Assembly: GCA_018907035.1 (NCBI GenBank)
Contig: JACCIC010000291.1
Span: 310,001-374,000, forward strand
Length of the DNA: 64,000 bases
Direction: 5' to 3'
From: Sycobia sp. Sy_11
Taxonomy: Eukaryota; Arthropoda; Insecta; Hymenoptera; Epichrysomallidae
Shown: positions 14,617-26,333 of the stretch, in pieces
Numbering within the stretch: position 1 is the first letter of the stretch
Layout of the letters: the number at the start of each line of letters is the position of its first letter
Translations under genes and position numbers: made by a program
Notes under the pieces: generated by a model
The model's database searches: none
Seen by the model: only the letters and a program-made list of their open reading frames with translations
What the model was told of the DNA's origin: nothing

Positions 14617-14760
14617 GAGGAAATCCAATTGAAGGTCGGTATCCGCGCTGCGTCGTCCTTTATACTTATCCGTGGATTTTCCATTTTCCCGTCTCTCCAT
14701 CGCTCGCGACATCACGAAAAAAGAAATAGTTCACGCGGCATGTGAAAAAGACGCATATGT

Positions 14761-14763
<3 letters not shown>

Positions 14764-14815
<52 letters not shown>
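14764..14815. repeat. (TA)n microsatellite
   Basis: A TA run of about 52 bp preceded by GTATACA. Confidence 0.95.
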
Positions 14816-14817
<2 letters not shown>

Positions 14818-15149
14818 AACGCGTTTCTCGTGTGTATATCGATAAGGTGCCGTTGCCCAAAAAAAAGAAATCGAAAAATGGCATACACACCGGGAGAGAG
14901 AGGTCCGGCCATAGGTACAATTTCATGCTGCTTGACTATGCATAGAGCGTTCTGGTGACCCAATCTGACTACAAGCTCCGGCAAGCGAAGGTTTGCATGT
15001 CTTCGTGTAAGCGTATATGTGTATTTGGAGAAGGGGGTCTGAATACGGATTTTCGCGAGGAGCGACTCGTACAGGTACACGCGGGGTGAGGGGGTGGGAG
15101 TGGAATCGAAATTGTTCGTGTTTTTTTGCGGAGGCCCGGTTTTGTTGGT

Positions 15150-15150
<1 letters not shown>

Positions 15151-15189
<39 letters not shown>
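15151..15189. repeat. (CT)n microsatellite
   Basis: A CT run of about 39 bp with one CG interruption. Confidence 0.9.
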
Positions 15190-15193
<4 letters not shown>

Positions 15194-16129
15194 CCAAGAA
15201 GCGAGATTTGATTCAGGGGATGGAAAATCAGTTTTTTCTCTTGCCTATTTCAAAGACTGCACAGGGGGATAAGTCAGATTTCACGAGGGTATTTTGTATA
15301 TACTATAGCTGTATATAAGACCGCAATGTATTATAACAGCACGATGGATCGTGGAACCGGTCTTGTGCGTCGAGGCCAAGCCAGATTTTTCTACACGCGA
15401 CTACATTTTCTATATAAATGCACGTGAAAGATTTTGTATGTGTCGTTGGTTGTGGGTATACGATACTTTAAACATTTCCGCTAGTCGTAATGGTTTTCAT
15501 AAAAATCATGCTATTTAAATATATGCGTATATTATAAAAAGAAACTATTTGAACATTATTATTGTGTTTGATTCAAACGAATTAAGCGCAAACTCGAGGC
15601 ATTTTGCGTGGGTCATCTTTACATTATACCTCTAAATATTCCTATAAAAATGACGAAACTGTGATGTCGTAATATACATATTTCGTTGCGTGTTCAATTT
15701 TTCCCATATTGCCAGAGCATCGGACATTGATGATGATTGGTTCGAATTCAGCGAAGTATTTCTAATTATCTTGCAAATAAAGCATATCAAGTTTTAAAAT
15801 ATAATGCTCTCATGTTCCCCAGATACGACTGACAGGTATCCTTATATAAATCCGTAGACATTGAACTAATAAATATTACTATCGGTTTGAGAGTCTAAAC
15901 AATGACATCCAAGTTAATCATCGCCACTTACGAATCCGTAAGCAAGAAGTTTATCATCTCCTAGAAACGCGTCGGAATTAAGTGTTAATATTTGATCTGG
16001 GCCAACTCCACGACTGGTATATGTACGATGGACTCTTGGTCATTAATTAAAAACTTTACAAACGCATACGAAGGAAGCATCAGAAATTAATACGCTAATA
16101 ACCGGCTCCGATGAAACTTTTCATTTTGG

Positions 16130-16620
16130 TTCGTAAAATTTTACGATTATACGCTCGATTTTAGGAGCTCCAGTGTACGTATTATTAGCAAAGCAACGCG
16201 GCTCGCGAGGCAATAACCTCTCCCGTCCTAATTATTTGCCGCTCCGCAGTGGCATAGAGCGCGATATATATCGCTAATTACGTTAAACTCCCCCCCCCTC
16301 CCCACCCCCCCTCCCCCTCTCGCCGCCCCCTCATACCTACCCCAGATATTTCGAGACCGGATTATCTAATTAATTTCCGCGGGTTCGCGCTCGGAGATTC
16401 AAAAGTATAAGTGCGCACGCCCGATGAGCGCCCGTTCGGATAATTAAATTGAACCAATGGGCTATTAACCGCGTTGCACGTATATAAAAATCCATATGTA
16501 TTGGTGTAAAAAATGGTTAAATAAGTCGAGAATCGTGCGAGACGGGCGCGTGAATATTTAAACGGCGAAAGTATCATAATTCGATCGGAGTGAAGCCCTC
16601 GAGCAACGAGGTTTCAAATT
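16130..16620. promoter_or_regulatory. CNE-like island with homeodomain-type cores
   Basis: Mixed-GC sequence carries repeated TAATTA/TTAATT-type cores (CTAATTATTTG, GCTAATTACG, TCTAATTAATTT, GATAATTAAATTG) and a CCAAT, set among CpG-rich segments, with no supportable ORF. A C-rich block (16289-16318) sits in the middle. This pattern resembles insect developmental enhancers; conservation cannot be tested here. Confidence 0.25.
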
Positions 16621-18671
16621 CTGGTAAACAGGGTTAACGAGCTACATTTTATGTATAACGATTAACGTGCTATTTTTGTCTATTGAAAGAGCTGTAAAAA
16701 TTCATGCATAATTACTTCTTTACCGGATTCTCGACTGCTCTTCTGTACCGACTGAATATCGTGGAAAATATATACTCTGTTATGAATAATACTGTATATC
16801 TAGACGCTTAATAACTGAGTGGTTTAGCTATCGATACCATTTATTTAAGTTTTATACTTAATTTCTGCAAAGTTTCAATTCATTTGCATTTCCTTGCCAA
16901 ATGGAGTGACGATACCTCATTGAACCTTTTATAAATCATACTTTTAAATATAGTATATTTTTCTCGATTGGTAAAAATTTTCTTTACCATCCCCTTATGT
17001 TATTGCCAATTTTAGTTACGAATGCTCCTCAATTCTACATTTCTCTAATGGCACAAGTAAATACATCAAATGGTTTTGTTAGGCGAATAAGGGGATGATA
17101 ATGAAAATTTTTAGCGATCGAAAAAATTTATATTTAGTTTTAAATAATTATATGTATATATTTTAAATATTTATATGTGTGCATAAAATTATATCAAAGT
17201 TTAACTAATCATGCCCTTTATTTATTTGTACTGCACACTGCTGTATGCAATTTTTTAATCACATTCGTCAAACTGCGTGGAAATAATTCTTTAAAATTTT
17301 ATTTATAATTTTTGGTTATTAAATTTTAAAAAATGTCTCATTTAAATGAGGACGAATCGGCTTGAAATTCAACAGTAATTGGAAGTAAACGGAAATAAAT
17401 GTGACGATGAACAATAATTTTACATTTTTTACCGTATAAAAATCTTTCAAACTTGGAATATTTTTTTCCCCACCGGTATGATAGAGCAGTGAAGAACAGC
17501 TATGGTGAGCGGAGAACGCTTTCCTGCGTTAAATTGACTTTAACGACTCCTTACTATAGAGAAGAATACTATAAAATATCGTGCGAAATTTTCAAGATAT
17601 TTCATAAGGTTCGTTCGATCATATTAAAAACAATCATATCCATCGCTCAAATATTGCGTTAGCTATGCAATATTGCAGGAGTGAACCTGCGCCGCCATTC
17701 TAAAAAGAACGCCAATTATCTTGGGATATTTAAAGCATAAAATATGTCATAAGCTAAGATGTCTATTTTAGAGCTATAAATTGTATTGATATTATTTTGA
17801 ATTGCCTGCAGGGTACATTGAAATAATTTTATATAATTATCTTACTTAAAACTATATGTAATGATATAATTTACACGTTCCCACAACTGTATATCGGGGC
17901 GTCATGATCCGTCATGTCGCAACGACGACTAAGGAAACGTACGCATCTTAGGCGGACTTGGTCGATCGGAATGGGCGGTTGCTACCAGGAAGAACTCAAT
18001 GATAGATTCATGCATCATCCTTGGTTCATTGGATTCTGGCCGGGAAGTCCAGCTATCGGATTTCCGTAAACTTTATTGATTTCCGATATAAGCGAGAGAG
18101 CCCATTCTATCAAACAACTGCGATGTACTGAGTATTTATACCGACTGTATTCGGCATGGAGACTACGTTGAATGATTGACAGACATTATAAGGATAATAC
18201 CTGTAGTCGAGCTGTACGTCGACGCATAGCTGAATAAAATTGTAACGGTTTCAATATTATTTACAGTTTTGGCAAATATTGTATAATTTTCTATTAAACT
18301 CGTATTGTTTATAGCAATACTCTTCCTCCGATATTCGTCCGAATACGTCTTACCCAAAAACGGTGTAGTTGAAGCCGTTGCCTCAGTGGTCTACCGGGTC
18401 AGCTACTATTGTCAAACACAGAAAGATAAATACAGAATGTTTTTAACCAAGGTTTAGGATGCTTTATTGTTAAGTCATCTTTTATCAAGATACTCTGTCA
18501 GTAACCAAAAAAAAAATTAAAAGAACAATAATAAATTTCAATCAACAATAGCTAATATAACTTTAATAGTTTGAAAATAAATTCATTGAACACTTACACT
18601 ACTACATCGATAACATTACAATGACGACAAAAAAGCTAATTTTAAATGGTAAAAATCTATTGTTGTATATG

Positions 18672-18699
18672 TAACAATACATTGTACAATGTATTGTTA
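18672..18699. repeat. Perfect 28-bp palindrome
   Basis: TAACAATACATTGT is followed directly by its exact reverse complement, ACAATGTATTGTTA, with no spacer. It could form a cruciform or be a dyad binding site. The flanks do not extend the symmetry. Confidence 0.6.
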
Positions 18700-19547
18700 T
18701 ATATAAGTAAATTATCGTAAGGGTTGAGTGTATAATAAATTGAATTTACTCCAGTAATTGCTTGTACGCGGCTTGGAAATACTACACACATTGAGTTGAG
18801 GATTCTAACTTTTGGCTTGTATATGAATGAAAACCCATTTAAGAATATAATCCCGTTCTTCAAAAACGTTCAATATATAAAAATTTTACTTTGCCAAAAT
18901 TTATTTGATATCGATCTTTGTTTTAAACGCTTCCGTGGTATGCACATATCTTTCTCATGTATATTATATATCTACTTTATCTTCTTTTATTCTATTTAAG
19001 AAGTTTCTAGACTGTCTGTCCTACATATCCTTGAATAACTTACTAGGGCATATATGCTTTTTTAATATTGTTTTATATTTTTTTATACGAAATACCGAAC
19101 ATTTTTAATTAAAATTCAATAAATTGAGAATAACAGGCGTTTAAATATTAATTCACTGATACAAATACATAGCTTTATCATCATCAATAAACTATAAATA
19201 AAAGTTGAGCTATTTGCTGCCTTCGTGTATATTCCACATAAAACAAGGTCTATTTTGCCCTGTAACAATCATATGTAAATGAAATTAAAGCTATTAAAAA
19301 AAATTGCAACCTGTTTATCATATATTAGTACCTATATTAGTATAGATTTAATTACATTGTTAAAAACATATTTTAAAGACCCTGTTAACCAAAAACAAAT
19401 CCTAAAACAAATATTTCATACGATTCATTTCTGTCCAATCATACATCGATTTACAATATCCTCTATACACACAGATATCTAACTCATTCTTCAAAAACAT
19501 TCAAGCTCTTGCCTCTGTAGCACTCACCTCGGTCCATCAACGCTCGG

Positions 19548-19552
<5 letters not shown>

Positions 19553-19609
<57 letters not shown>
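19553..19609. repeat. (TA)n microsatellite
   Basis: A perfect TA run of about 57 bp at the edge of a GC-rich patch. Confidence 0.95.
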
Positions 19610-21270
19610 CTTAAACCCCTTCCGAGCCAAAAAGGAAAAAAAAAGAGAAACCGGGCATCGCGACGAAGCAAAACTCGCAAAATCCAGCTCTAAAAAGACT
19701 TTGCCTGTTACCCTCCTCTCATCCTCCGACCGAGCGTTCACTGCTCCCTCCCCCGCACCCCAACAGCGCTCGAGTTAATCCCGCTCGAGCCCTACACACA
19801 CGCGCGCCCGCGCACACATGCAGCATACGTACACATACGTCCTGCGAGCGCGGAACGTTCCACACGCGTGCGCGTTCCTCGCGCGAGCACGATCCAAGAA
19901 CGAGACCGGGTGGCTTGGGTGCGCTGTAGCTCGAGGGGGGTAGGTGGTAGCTGGAGGCCGGAAGCAGAGAACGAACCGATACTCTTTACGAGCCTCTGTG
20001 TACATAAATCGCGCGCGACTCACGACCCCGCGAGCTCGCGCAGCGCTCGATTCCCCGACGCATCGGGACTTACAGCATGCATCGGGCGCACGATGGATCC
20101 ACTCGTAAAAGCTCCCCTCGATCGAGCTCGTCGCCCCCTCTGCCGGTCCTCGCGTGTTTCGCGCTTGCCTATATACCGGAGCCTCTCTGTTCTCGCCTTT
20201 ATACGCGCGACGGCCCGTTTATGGAGGCATACACGTGACTCCCCGGAGGAACTCCGTCCACCCACTCGGCGTTTTGGTCTGGCTGAGCTTACTCTATATG
20301 TATATACGCGCGTTGTGCAGGTATCATACACAGTGCAACGACGCTGGTCGATTTAATAAGACAAGTAGTAAGATTAAAAACTCGATATGAATCTCTTAAC
20401 GTCTTGCAATAAGGAGAAATATCCTCCATGGAACAGCTTCAAAAAAACTGCGGCAAAGAAATTCAAAAAAATTCAAAAACTAATCGAATTTCACTCATTA
20501 AAACGGGAATCATGCATGCGTGAAAAACCAACTTATGAAGATTAGACCATTCGAACCTTTCCTTTGAGATTAATATCATTTTTGCAACTCTTTAAGGACT
20601 ATATAATCGTTTTTAATATATCGTTTTTTAAATAAATATGGATTAAATATGGAAAGATAAAAAATGCTACTTTCAAATTATCTATCACACGTGTGATCCG
20701 ATACTTCGCCCAGGGTCGTAAAAAGTTCGATCCGACTTTTTTTTTATCCGTTGACATTCCAGGAATTTCAAAAAGATAACACGTTTATCGAAAAAAGTTT
20801 TAGATAAGAATTGTGTAACTTCCTGGGTAACACATTTTAACAACGTTTCCTTTGAACTTAGGGGATATTTTCAAAATCATTGAAAGACGAACTTTTAATA
20901 AAACCTAGAGAATTCTTTCAGGGCATGTACATTGATAAAAATTTCATATTTCCAATTCGACGGGTCTGATGATAAACAAAGAAAATCTGTCAGTGATTAT
21001 AATAGAATTGTAATGAAATATCTTTGTTAGTCCGATATCGACTGGAAAATGCCGTGTAACAAATGCCATGCTTATGCGGAATCAGTCCACACGAACCCAA
21101 TCCTGTATTTTTAATATCGATTAATAATATCCCTTGGAAGCAATGTTATAACAAAACTAACAGCACGTTTCAGTCAAAGAAAATATGTGAGAGAGAACGA
21201 GGAAGAATTTTCTCAATCTCCTTTTTCAGCTTAATCGAAATTTCGCAATCGCGTGCTTTCTATCTAGCTT

Positions 21271-21273
<3 letters not shown>

Positions 21274-21353
<80 letters not shown>
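21274..21353. repeat. (GT)n microsatellite, 80 bp
   Basis: A perfect GT run of about 80 bp, a potential Z-DNA former. The Cys-Val open frame across it is repeat-encoded. Confidence 0.95.
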
Positions 21354-21356
<3 letters not shown>

Positions 21357-22009
21357 CGCATTGGCTTATCTCAACGCAAAAACCAGAACTGCCGAGTTCG
21401 AAGTTTCGAACTACATAAGTGCGGAATTTTTAGGAGGCAGATAGATCGCTCTTCAAGAAGGATTCGAGGCGTCGGCTAAACTCGCGACGTTGGCATTTTT
21501 ATTTCACGCTTATATTAATCGCCCGTATCGTTTAATTTATAGACGATGCAAAAAAAATACGTATTAAAAAAATAACTGCTTTCATTTCTCAGCAATGTAT
21601 AAGGAAGAGAAATTGGTTGTTCTCTATAAAATCTGAATTTTTGACAGGACAAATGATAAGATTCTAAAACTATCCAACCTCTATTAACGTGATCAGATGT
21701 GTGAGTGGACCTATTTTCTTTTCTATAATTTAATAAATATAGTGAATTGTATATTATTTTCCTTTTTATTATTTTTATTATTCTACTATTATTTTAAATC
21801 TTTCGAAACGTCTTCTTAAAATTTTAAGAACGTACATTACCGTGCAAAAGATATAGGATACATCAAACGTCACCCGACCCACTAATATTTTCCGCCAATC
21901 ATAAAAAACAAATTATTCTTATTTTTAACTGAACTTACGGTAATCTTCTTCCAGCGATTAGAAGAAAACAAAAGTAAAACATGCATTTCTAACGACTGAA
22001 ATTTTTCCC

Positions 22010-22340
22010 CAGGAATAAGGTCGCGGACCGAGTTGCGCCCGCGAAAACGCGCAGACAGATCGCTTTAACGATCTGCAACGGAAGTTCGCCCCGAACTAAT
22101 TAGCGATCTTGTAAACTATCCCGCCAGGGACGAGAGGGGGCGGGTACGGGCGGCCCGTAGCGATTCCCATTAAAGATTTAATCCGGGACCCGTAAATCGC
22201 ATGGCTCCGACTCCGCGGCGGGAGCCGCCAGGAGGGCGGCGGAGGGGGAGAGAGGGCATCGGCTCGTAACTCATTCGAGAGCTTCCGTATTCCCCGTTTC
22301 CAACTGCGAGCGATGCCGTGCGCCCGCTCGGTACGCGAAA
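22010..22340. promoter_or_regulatory. CNE-like GC-rich island
   Basis: A CpG-rich stretch contains an inverted repeat CAGATCGCTTTAACGATCTG (20 bp, 9-bp arms), AACTAATTAGCGATC, and ATTAAAGATTTAAT. No ORF is supported. The regulatory role is inferred from composition and motif content only. Confidence 0.22.
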
Positions 22341-22647
22341 TCCTGTTTTATTTTTTTCTTCGTTTGTTTTTTGTTTTTTTTTTTTTTTTTTTGTTATTGT
22401 CATTTTCGTTTAAATATTTTTATTCCCCGCCGGGCTAGTCATTTTTGGACAAACGAAGAATGGAGATTAAAACGTTCGGAAATTTTTCACAAATTCCCAC
22501 GGTCACAGATATACGCGGAATTAAGCGAAGGAAGTGAGGCTAAGTTACGCTCATATATTAGTTAAAGTTATACGATTTCTATAAGAACTTAGAATTTGAC
22601 GGTTCGCACATTTACCATCGAATTCGGCATACCAAACTCGCATCTTT

Positions 22648-22656
<9 letters not shown>

Positions 22657-22710
<54 letters not shown>
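22657..22710. repeat. (CT)n microsatellite
   Basis: A perfect CT run of about 54 bp. A GA array lies about 320 bp downstream (23028-23059), giving the pair an inverted arrangement. Confidence 0.95.
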
Positions 22711-22713
<3 letters not shown>

Positions 22714-23024
22714 GCCTCTCTCTATCTTCTATGCCTGTATGCGCGTGCGCGTTGACGGGTGTGTGTGCTGACTTAATGAGGATGAGTTATTTAAAGCGAT
22801 ATTCAGCTTTTATAGCGCGCTCACAAAATAAAAAAATTACAGGTTCTATAATAAAAAAGAGAAAAAACATTTATAACAAAAAATTAATATCGTGCAATGT
22901 CTTTTTATCTCGACACAGCGCGCGGATGATAAATAAATTCATTGACCGCGGATTTCATTAAAATTTTCCGGATATTTTCAATTTAACATACTATAAATAA
23001 CGCAAGAAAAAAAGAAACTGAGAA

Positions 23025-23027
<3 letters not shown>

Positions 23028-23059
<32 letters not shown>
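23028..23059. repeat. (GA)n microsatellite
   Basis: A GA run of about 32 bp, complementary to the CT array at 22657-22710. Confidence 0.9.
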
Positions 23060-23065
<6 letters not shown>

Positions 23066-23643
23066 TAGAGCAAGAGAAAGGAACGACTACGAATCGCCGA
23101 AGCAGAAATGCGATAGCGTAAAAAATTTGGATCTATATATAGAAAACTTAACGAATATATCGGTAATAAAATTAACGAATTGTATTGGATGAAGGTCTGT
23201 AATATTTGCGCGACTCGAGTTGATAATCGGCGCAATGGATGCGATTATTTTCGGTGAAAGGTAATTGAGATGCATAAAGAATAACCATATCTAAGCCGTG
23301 GAAATGCGGATTAAATAATCGTATTATTATCGTTGTTGTCAATTCTCTCATCGCGATTACTTTTACCACTTATTCGATTATTAGGAAGTAAAGATAGCAG
23401 ACTCGAGAAATACTTATTAAATGTATATAACACGAGGAAACAGCATCTTTTGACGAGGACGTGCGTCAAAAGATTAATTAAATCGCCTCAAAATCTGGAT
23501 TTCTAAGGCCCTTCTTTACTGCAGAAAACGAACGGGGCAAATAAGACAAGCATCAGCGCTTCACATTTTCCAGAACGCGACGAAGGCAGACCGTAATCAA
23601 ACCGCCCGGCCTCGGTTTATACATTATTTAGGCAAAGCATCAA

Positions 23644-23681
23644 TCATCCAACAATAATGAAACCGTATTATTGTAGGATGA
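23644..23681. repeat. Short hairpin, 15-bp stem with 8-nt loop
   Basis: TCATCCAACAATAAT pairs with ATTATTGTAGGATGA across the loop GAAACCGT, with one mismatch in 15 pairs. The stem is too short for a canonical microRNA precursor. It lies in a moderately GC-rich non-coding stretch (about 23500-23800). Confidence 0.4.
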
Positions 23682-24698
23682 CGCGTTGCATTGGAAGGAT
23701 TTCGGTAATTTGTGGATCCTGTTATTATAGCGGAATCCGTATTGCACAAGGCCATAGTATTGTGAGAGAGCTGCGTAGTTGTTAAAACTCGGGATTTTCA
23801 TCTGCGAATGTACATTTATTCGAATGATATTTTTCTTTTATTATAAATAGAAGCAATGAATTTTTTTGTTGTTGAAATTTTACAACGCGAAAACGAAGTT
23901 TTAGAAGTAAGATTATATCAAAAACGAAATGAGTATAAGTCTCATCTTGAATATGTGATTAGTTTTACATATTTTAATAATCTTTTTATCTATAAACACG
24001 TTGTAATAGTAACAAGAAGGAAAACAAAGTAGTATGTAATGAAAAATAGCGCGCGATTAGAAAAAGTTTCACACATACTGTAAAAACACATAAATTGTAT
24101 TGGCGGAGACTTTATTAATATAATAATTAAAGATTTTATGTTCAAACAATAACTACGATAACAATAATTACGAATTGTATAACACATACACACACAGACA
24201 CACATATGATTTAATTTTGACTTAATCTTCAAGGTAGTAATAGCTAAATTTAAATTGTACGCATCATAAAATGGCTAGCTCGCAGCACTTCATCTACTTA
24301 ATAGAAATTCAAACGACAATCATAATTATTTGATCAAATCAGTTTTAAAAAAAATCTACGTATGCAGATTTGTAAATTCATTATGTTTTACACGTTTTTC
24401 ATATTATTTATTTAAATATGTGTGTATATCGCAGGAAAAATATGTAGTTACTAATTTTGGTCCCGACTTTAAGAAAGAAACGATTGCATTTATCGTAGAA
24501 CGTTTATAGAACCAAATAACCCCATCTTGCGACGTAAACATATGTAATAACGTAAACATAGACCAACTCGCGAATTTCAATCATTAATAACCGTGAACAA
24601 TAATAACGAAAAACCTTCGCCGCGAGCCGTCGCGAGCCTCCGCGAACAACCGCGGAGACCGCGCTTTTTCGATTCGCACCCGGCATCTTCCGCCTGGC

Positions 24699-24725
24699 AA
24701 AAAAAAAAAAAAAAAAAAAAAAAAA
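24699..24725. repeat. A27 homopolymer
   Basis: An uninterrupted A run of about 27 bp in a GC-rich patch. No upstream retroposed body was recognised, so it is not called a retropseudogene tail. Confidence 0.9.
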
Positions 24726-24986
24726 TAAAGGAAAAAGTGCTCGAGAATAAAGCTCGGGCACTTCGGCAAACAACCCCAACCGCTGTTTACCGTGAAGAAA
24801 ACAGGGTATCGCACATCCTCTCGCCCCTCCCAAGCCCTCCCTTCCAGAGACCGCGCTGCGTGTGCTGCCCCGCGGTCAAAGAGAACATCTCGACGTTTCG
24901 ACTCGACTCGACGAGCGCGCGCGCTCCATTTGCACTTCCGCCGCGTGAAAACGCTTCTCTGGAGGTGAAGGAAGAGGGCTAGAGAC

Positions 24987-24991
<5 letters not shown>

Positions 24992-25029
<38 letters not shown>
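24992..25029. repeat. (GA)n microsatellite
   Basis: A GA run of about 38 bp inside the GC-rich patch 24590-25230. Confidence 0.9.
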
Positions 25030-25031
<2 letters not shown>

Positions 25032-25864
25032 GAGGCGTCGAAAAGAGCTGCCTGAGTCAAGGAGAGGGGGTAGAAGGTAGAAAAGCGGCGGTGGTGTTGT
25101 TGATTCTGACGCCGCCGGGCGGCGGATTTGCTTTCTACCCCCTTTTTTCTCGCTTTCTTCGCACACTGTCGGCCGTGCGGTTTTTCTCGTATAATCGGTA
25201 TTTACGATGCGGCGCAAAGAGAACGCCGCACAATATACGAAATCATTCGTTTGACTTAAGAGTCGGGCTTATCGCGTGGCAGTTTGTGTTTTTAGAAGGA
25301 AAAAAAAATGCTGTTGCAAAGTTATTGTTGCAAGAAAAATATAATGCATATGTAAATTCAAATTCAAATTCGAAAGTCTAATTCATAACAGAGAAGCTCG
25401 GGATTATTTCGAATTAGCAGTGCTAGACAAGTTAAAATTTATTCTTAAGTATTCGTTTTCTACTGGTTTAATAAAAAAAAATTGCTACCCTAGTACTGTG
25501 CAAAAACGTGTCTTAATATTTATCCAACATATTACAATATAATTTTTAAAAAAATGTGACCAGGCACGTAATTATTATTCCCAACAAGAACCGAAGATTG
25601 AAAGTTCCAACCGTGGTAACTTACAATCATCCTGTGAGATAATTTACCATTATTTATCCCTTGACTGCCCTCTTTAAATTATAGTAATGAATACTTTTGG
25701 AAATAATTAGAAGTAGATTTGGTATCGCTCAATCAAGAATACAATTTTCCGTTTTATATCTTCTAATAATTCTAATAAATGTAAAAAATTGACTACTCTA
25801 TACGTTTTCCATAAAACGCCATGGCAAGTTAACTTTCGTGAAAATTATTTTGAAAAATTATGAT

Positions 25865-25908
25865 TTTTGGTTAGAATTTTGAAAAAAAAATTTTGGTTAG
25901 AATTTTGA
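25865..25908. repeat. 26-bp tandem duplication
   Basis: TTTTGGTTAGAATTTTGA recurs exactly after a 26-bp period, with an A-run between the copies. Confidence 0.6.
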
Positions 25909-26263
25909 CATTTTCATCTTATTCAAGATCACGACCAAAAAAATGATGTACCTAATGATATATTTATAAAATCTTTCTTTTGTGCTTCCGTGGTGATGGA
26001 ATTTGAATGTGAATGAAAATTATTTTCTCTACATTAACAAATATTTTTATCAGTATTACAGTCTTTATACAATAATCTACTACACTAATATAATGAAAAT
26101 TAGATTCTCCTTATTTATAATCACCCCCGTAAAATAAAACATCGAAATACTACTAAAAATTAAAATAAAAATTAAAAATAACAATAAAATATATTAATCC
26201 ATATACAAGATATATTATATGTCTATATAGCGATATCTTATTCATTGTAGTTAATTTTTGTGT

Positions 26264-26333
26264 GCTTGTGGCGGCCAAGCGTTCATAGCGATGTCACGTT
26301 TTGATCCTTTGATGTCGGCTCATCTTATCATTG
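26264..26333 (+). pseudogene. Degenerate 28S rRNA fragment (domain V, near the peptidyl-transferase centre)
   Basis: The stretch beginning GCTTGTGGCGGCCAAGCG and ending CTTATCATTG follows the universally conserved eukaryotic large-subunit rRNA segment that includes the landmarks CCAAGCGTTCATAGCGA, TTTTGATCCTT and GATGTCGGCTC. Against the consensus as I remember it there are about six substitutions and no indels over 70 bp. Both flanks turn at once into AT-rich sequence with no rRNA similarity, so this is an isolated, non-functional insertion and not part of an rDNA unit. It lies some way downstream of the usual R1/R2 retrotransposon target sites in 28S. I saw no other rRNA fragments in the window. 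Confidence 0.75.

Larger units (their letters stand above)
16620..22010. other. Non-coding; AT-rich with GC-rich patch at 19740-20340
   Basis: AT-rich sequence with the 28-bp palindrome, TA and GT arrays, and a CpG-rich patch whose long frames on both strands carry no domains. A 51-codon frame at 17914-18069 is discussed under findings. Confidence 0.45.
22340..24590. other. Non-coding; T-run, CT and GA arrays, short hairpin
   Basis: A T-run near 22375, the paired CT and GA arrays, and AT-rich sequence. No gene is supported. Confidence 0.45.
24590..25230. other. GC- and CpG-rich patch with GA tract; no gene supported
   Basis: CpG-rich sequence with an A27 run and a GA array. Overlapping open frames exist on several strands, as expected where GC suppresses stop codons; none has recognisable domains or consistent splice sites. 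It could be a promoter with GAGA-type motifs. Confidence 0.4.

Noticed and set aside
19868..20356. 162-codon + strand frame and 103-codon minus-strand frame in a CpG-rich patch
   Set aside because: Long frames on both strands of GC-rich DNA are expected by chance; no domain, signal peptide or splice pattern was seen.
24584..25217. Overlapping 113-158 codon frames on both strands
   Set aside because: They run through the GA array and the A27 tract and encode homopolymeric or Ser-Leu repeats.
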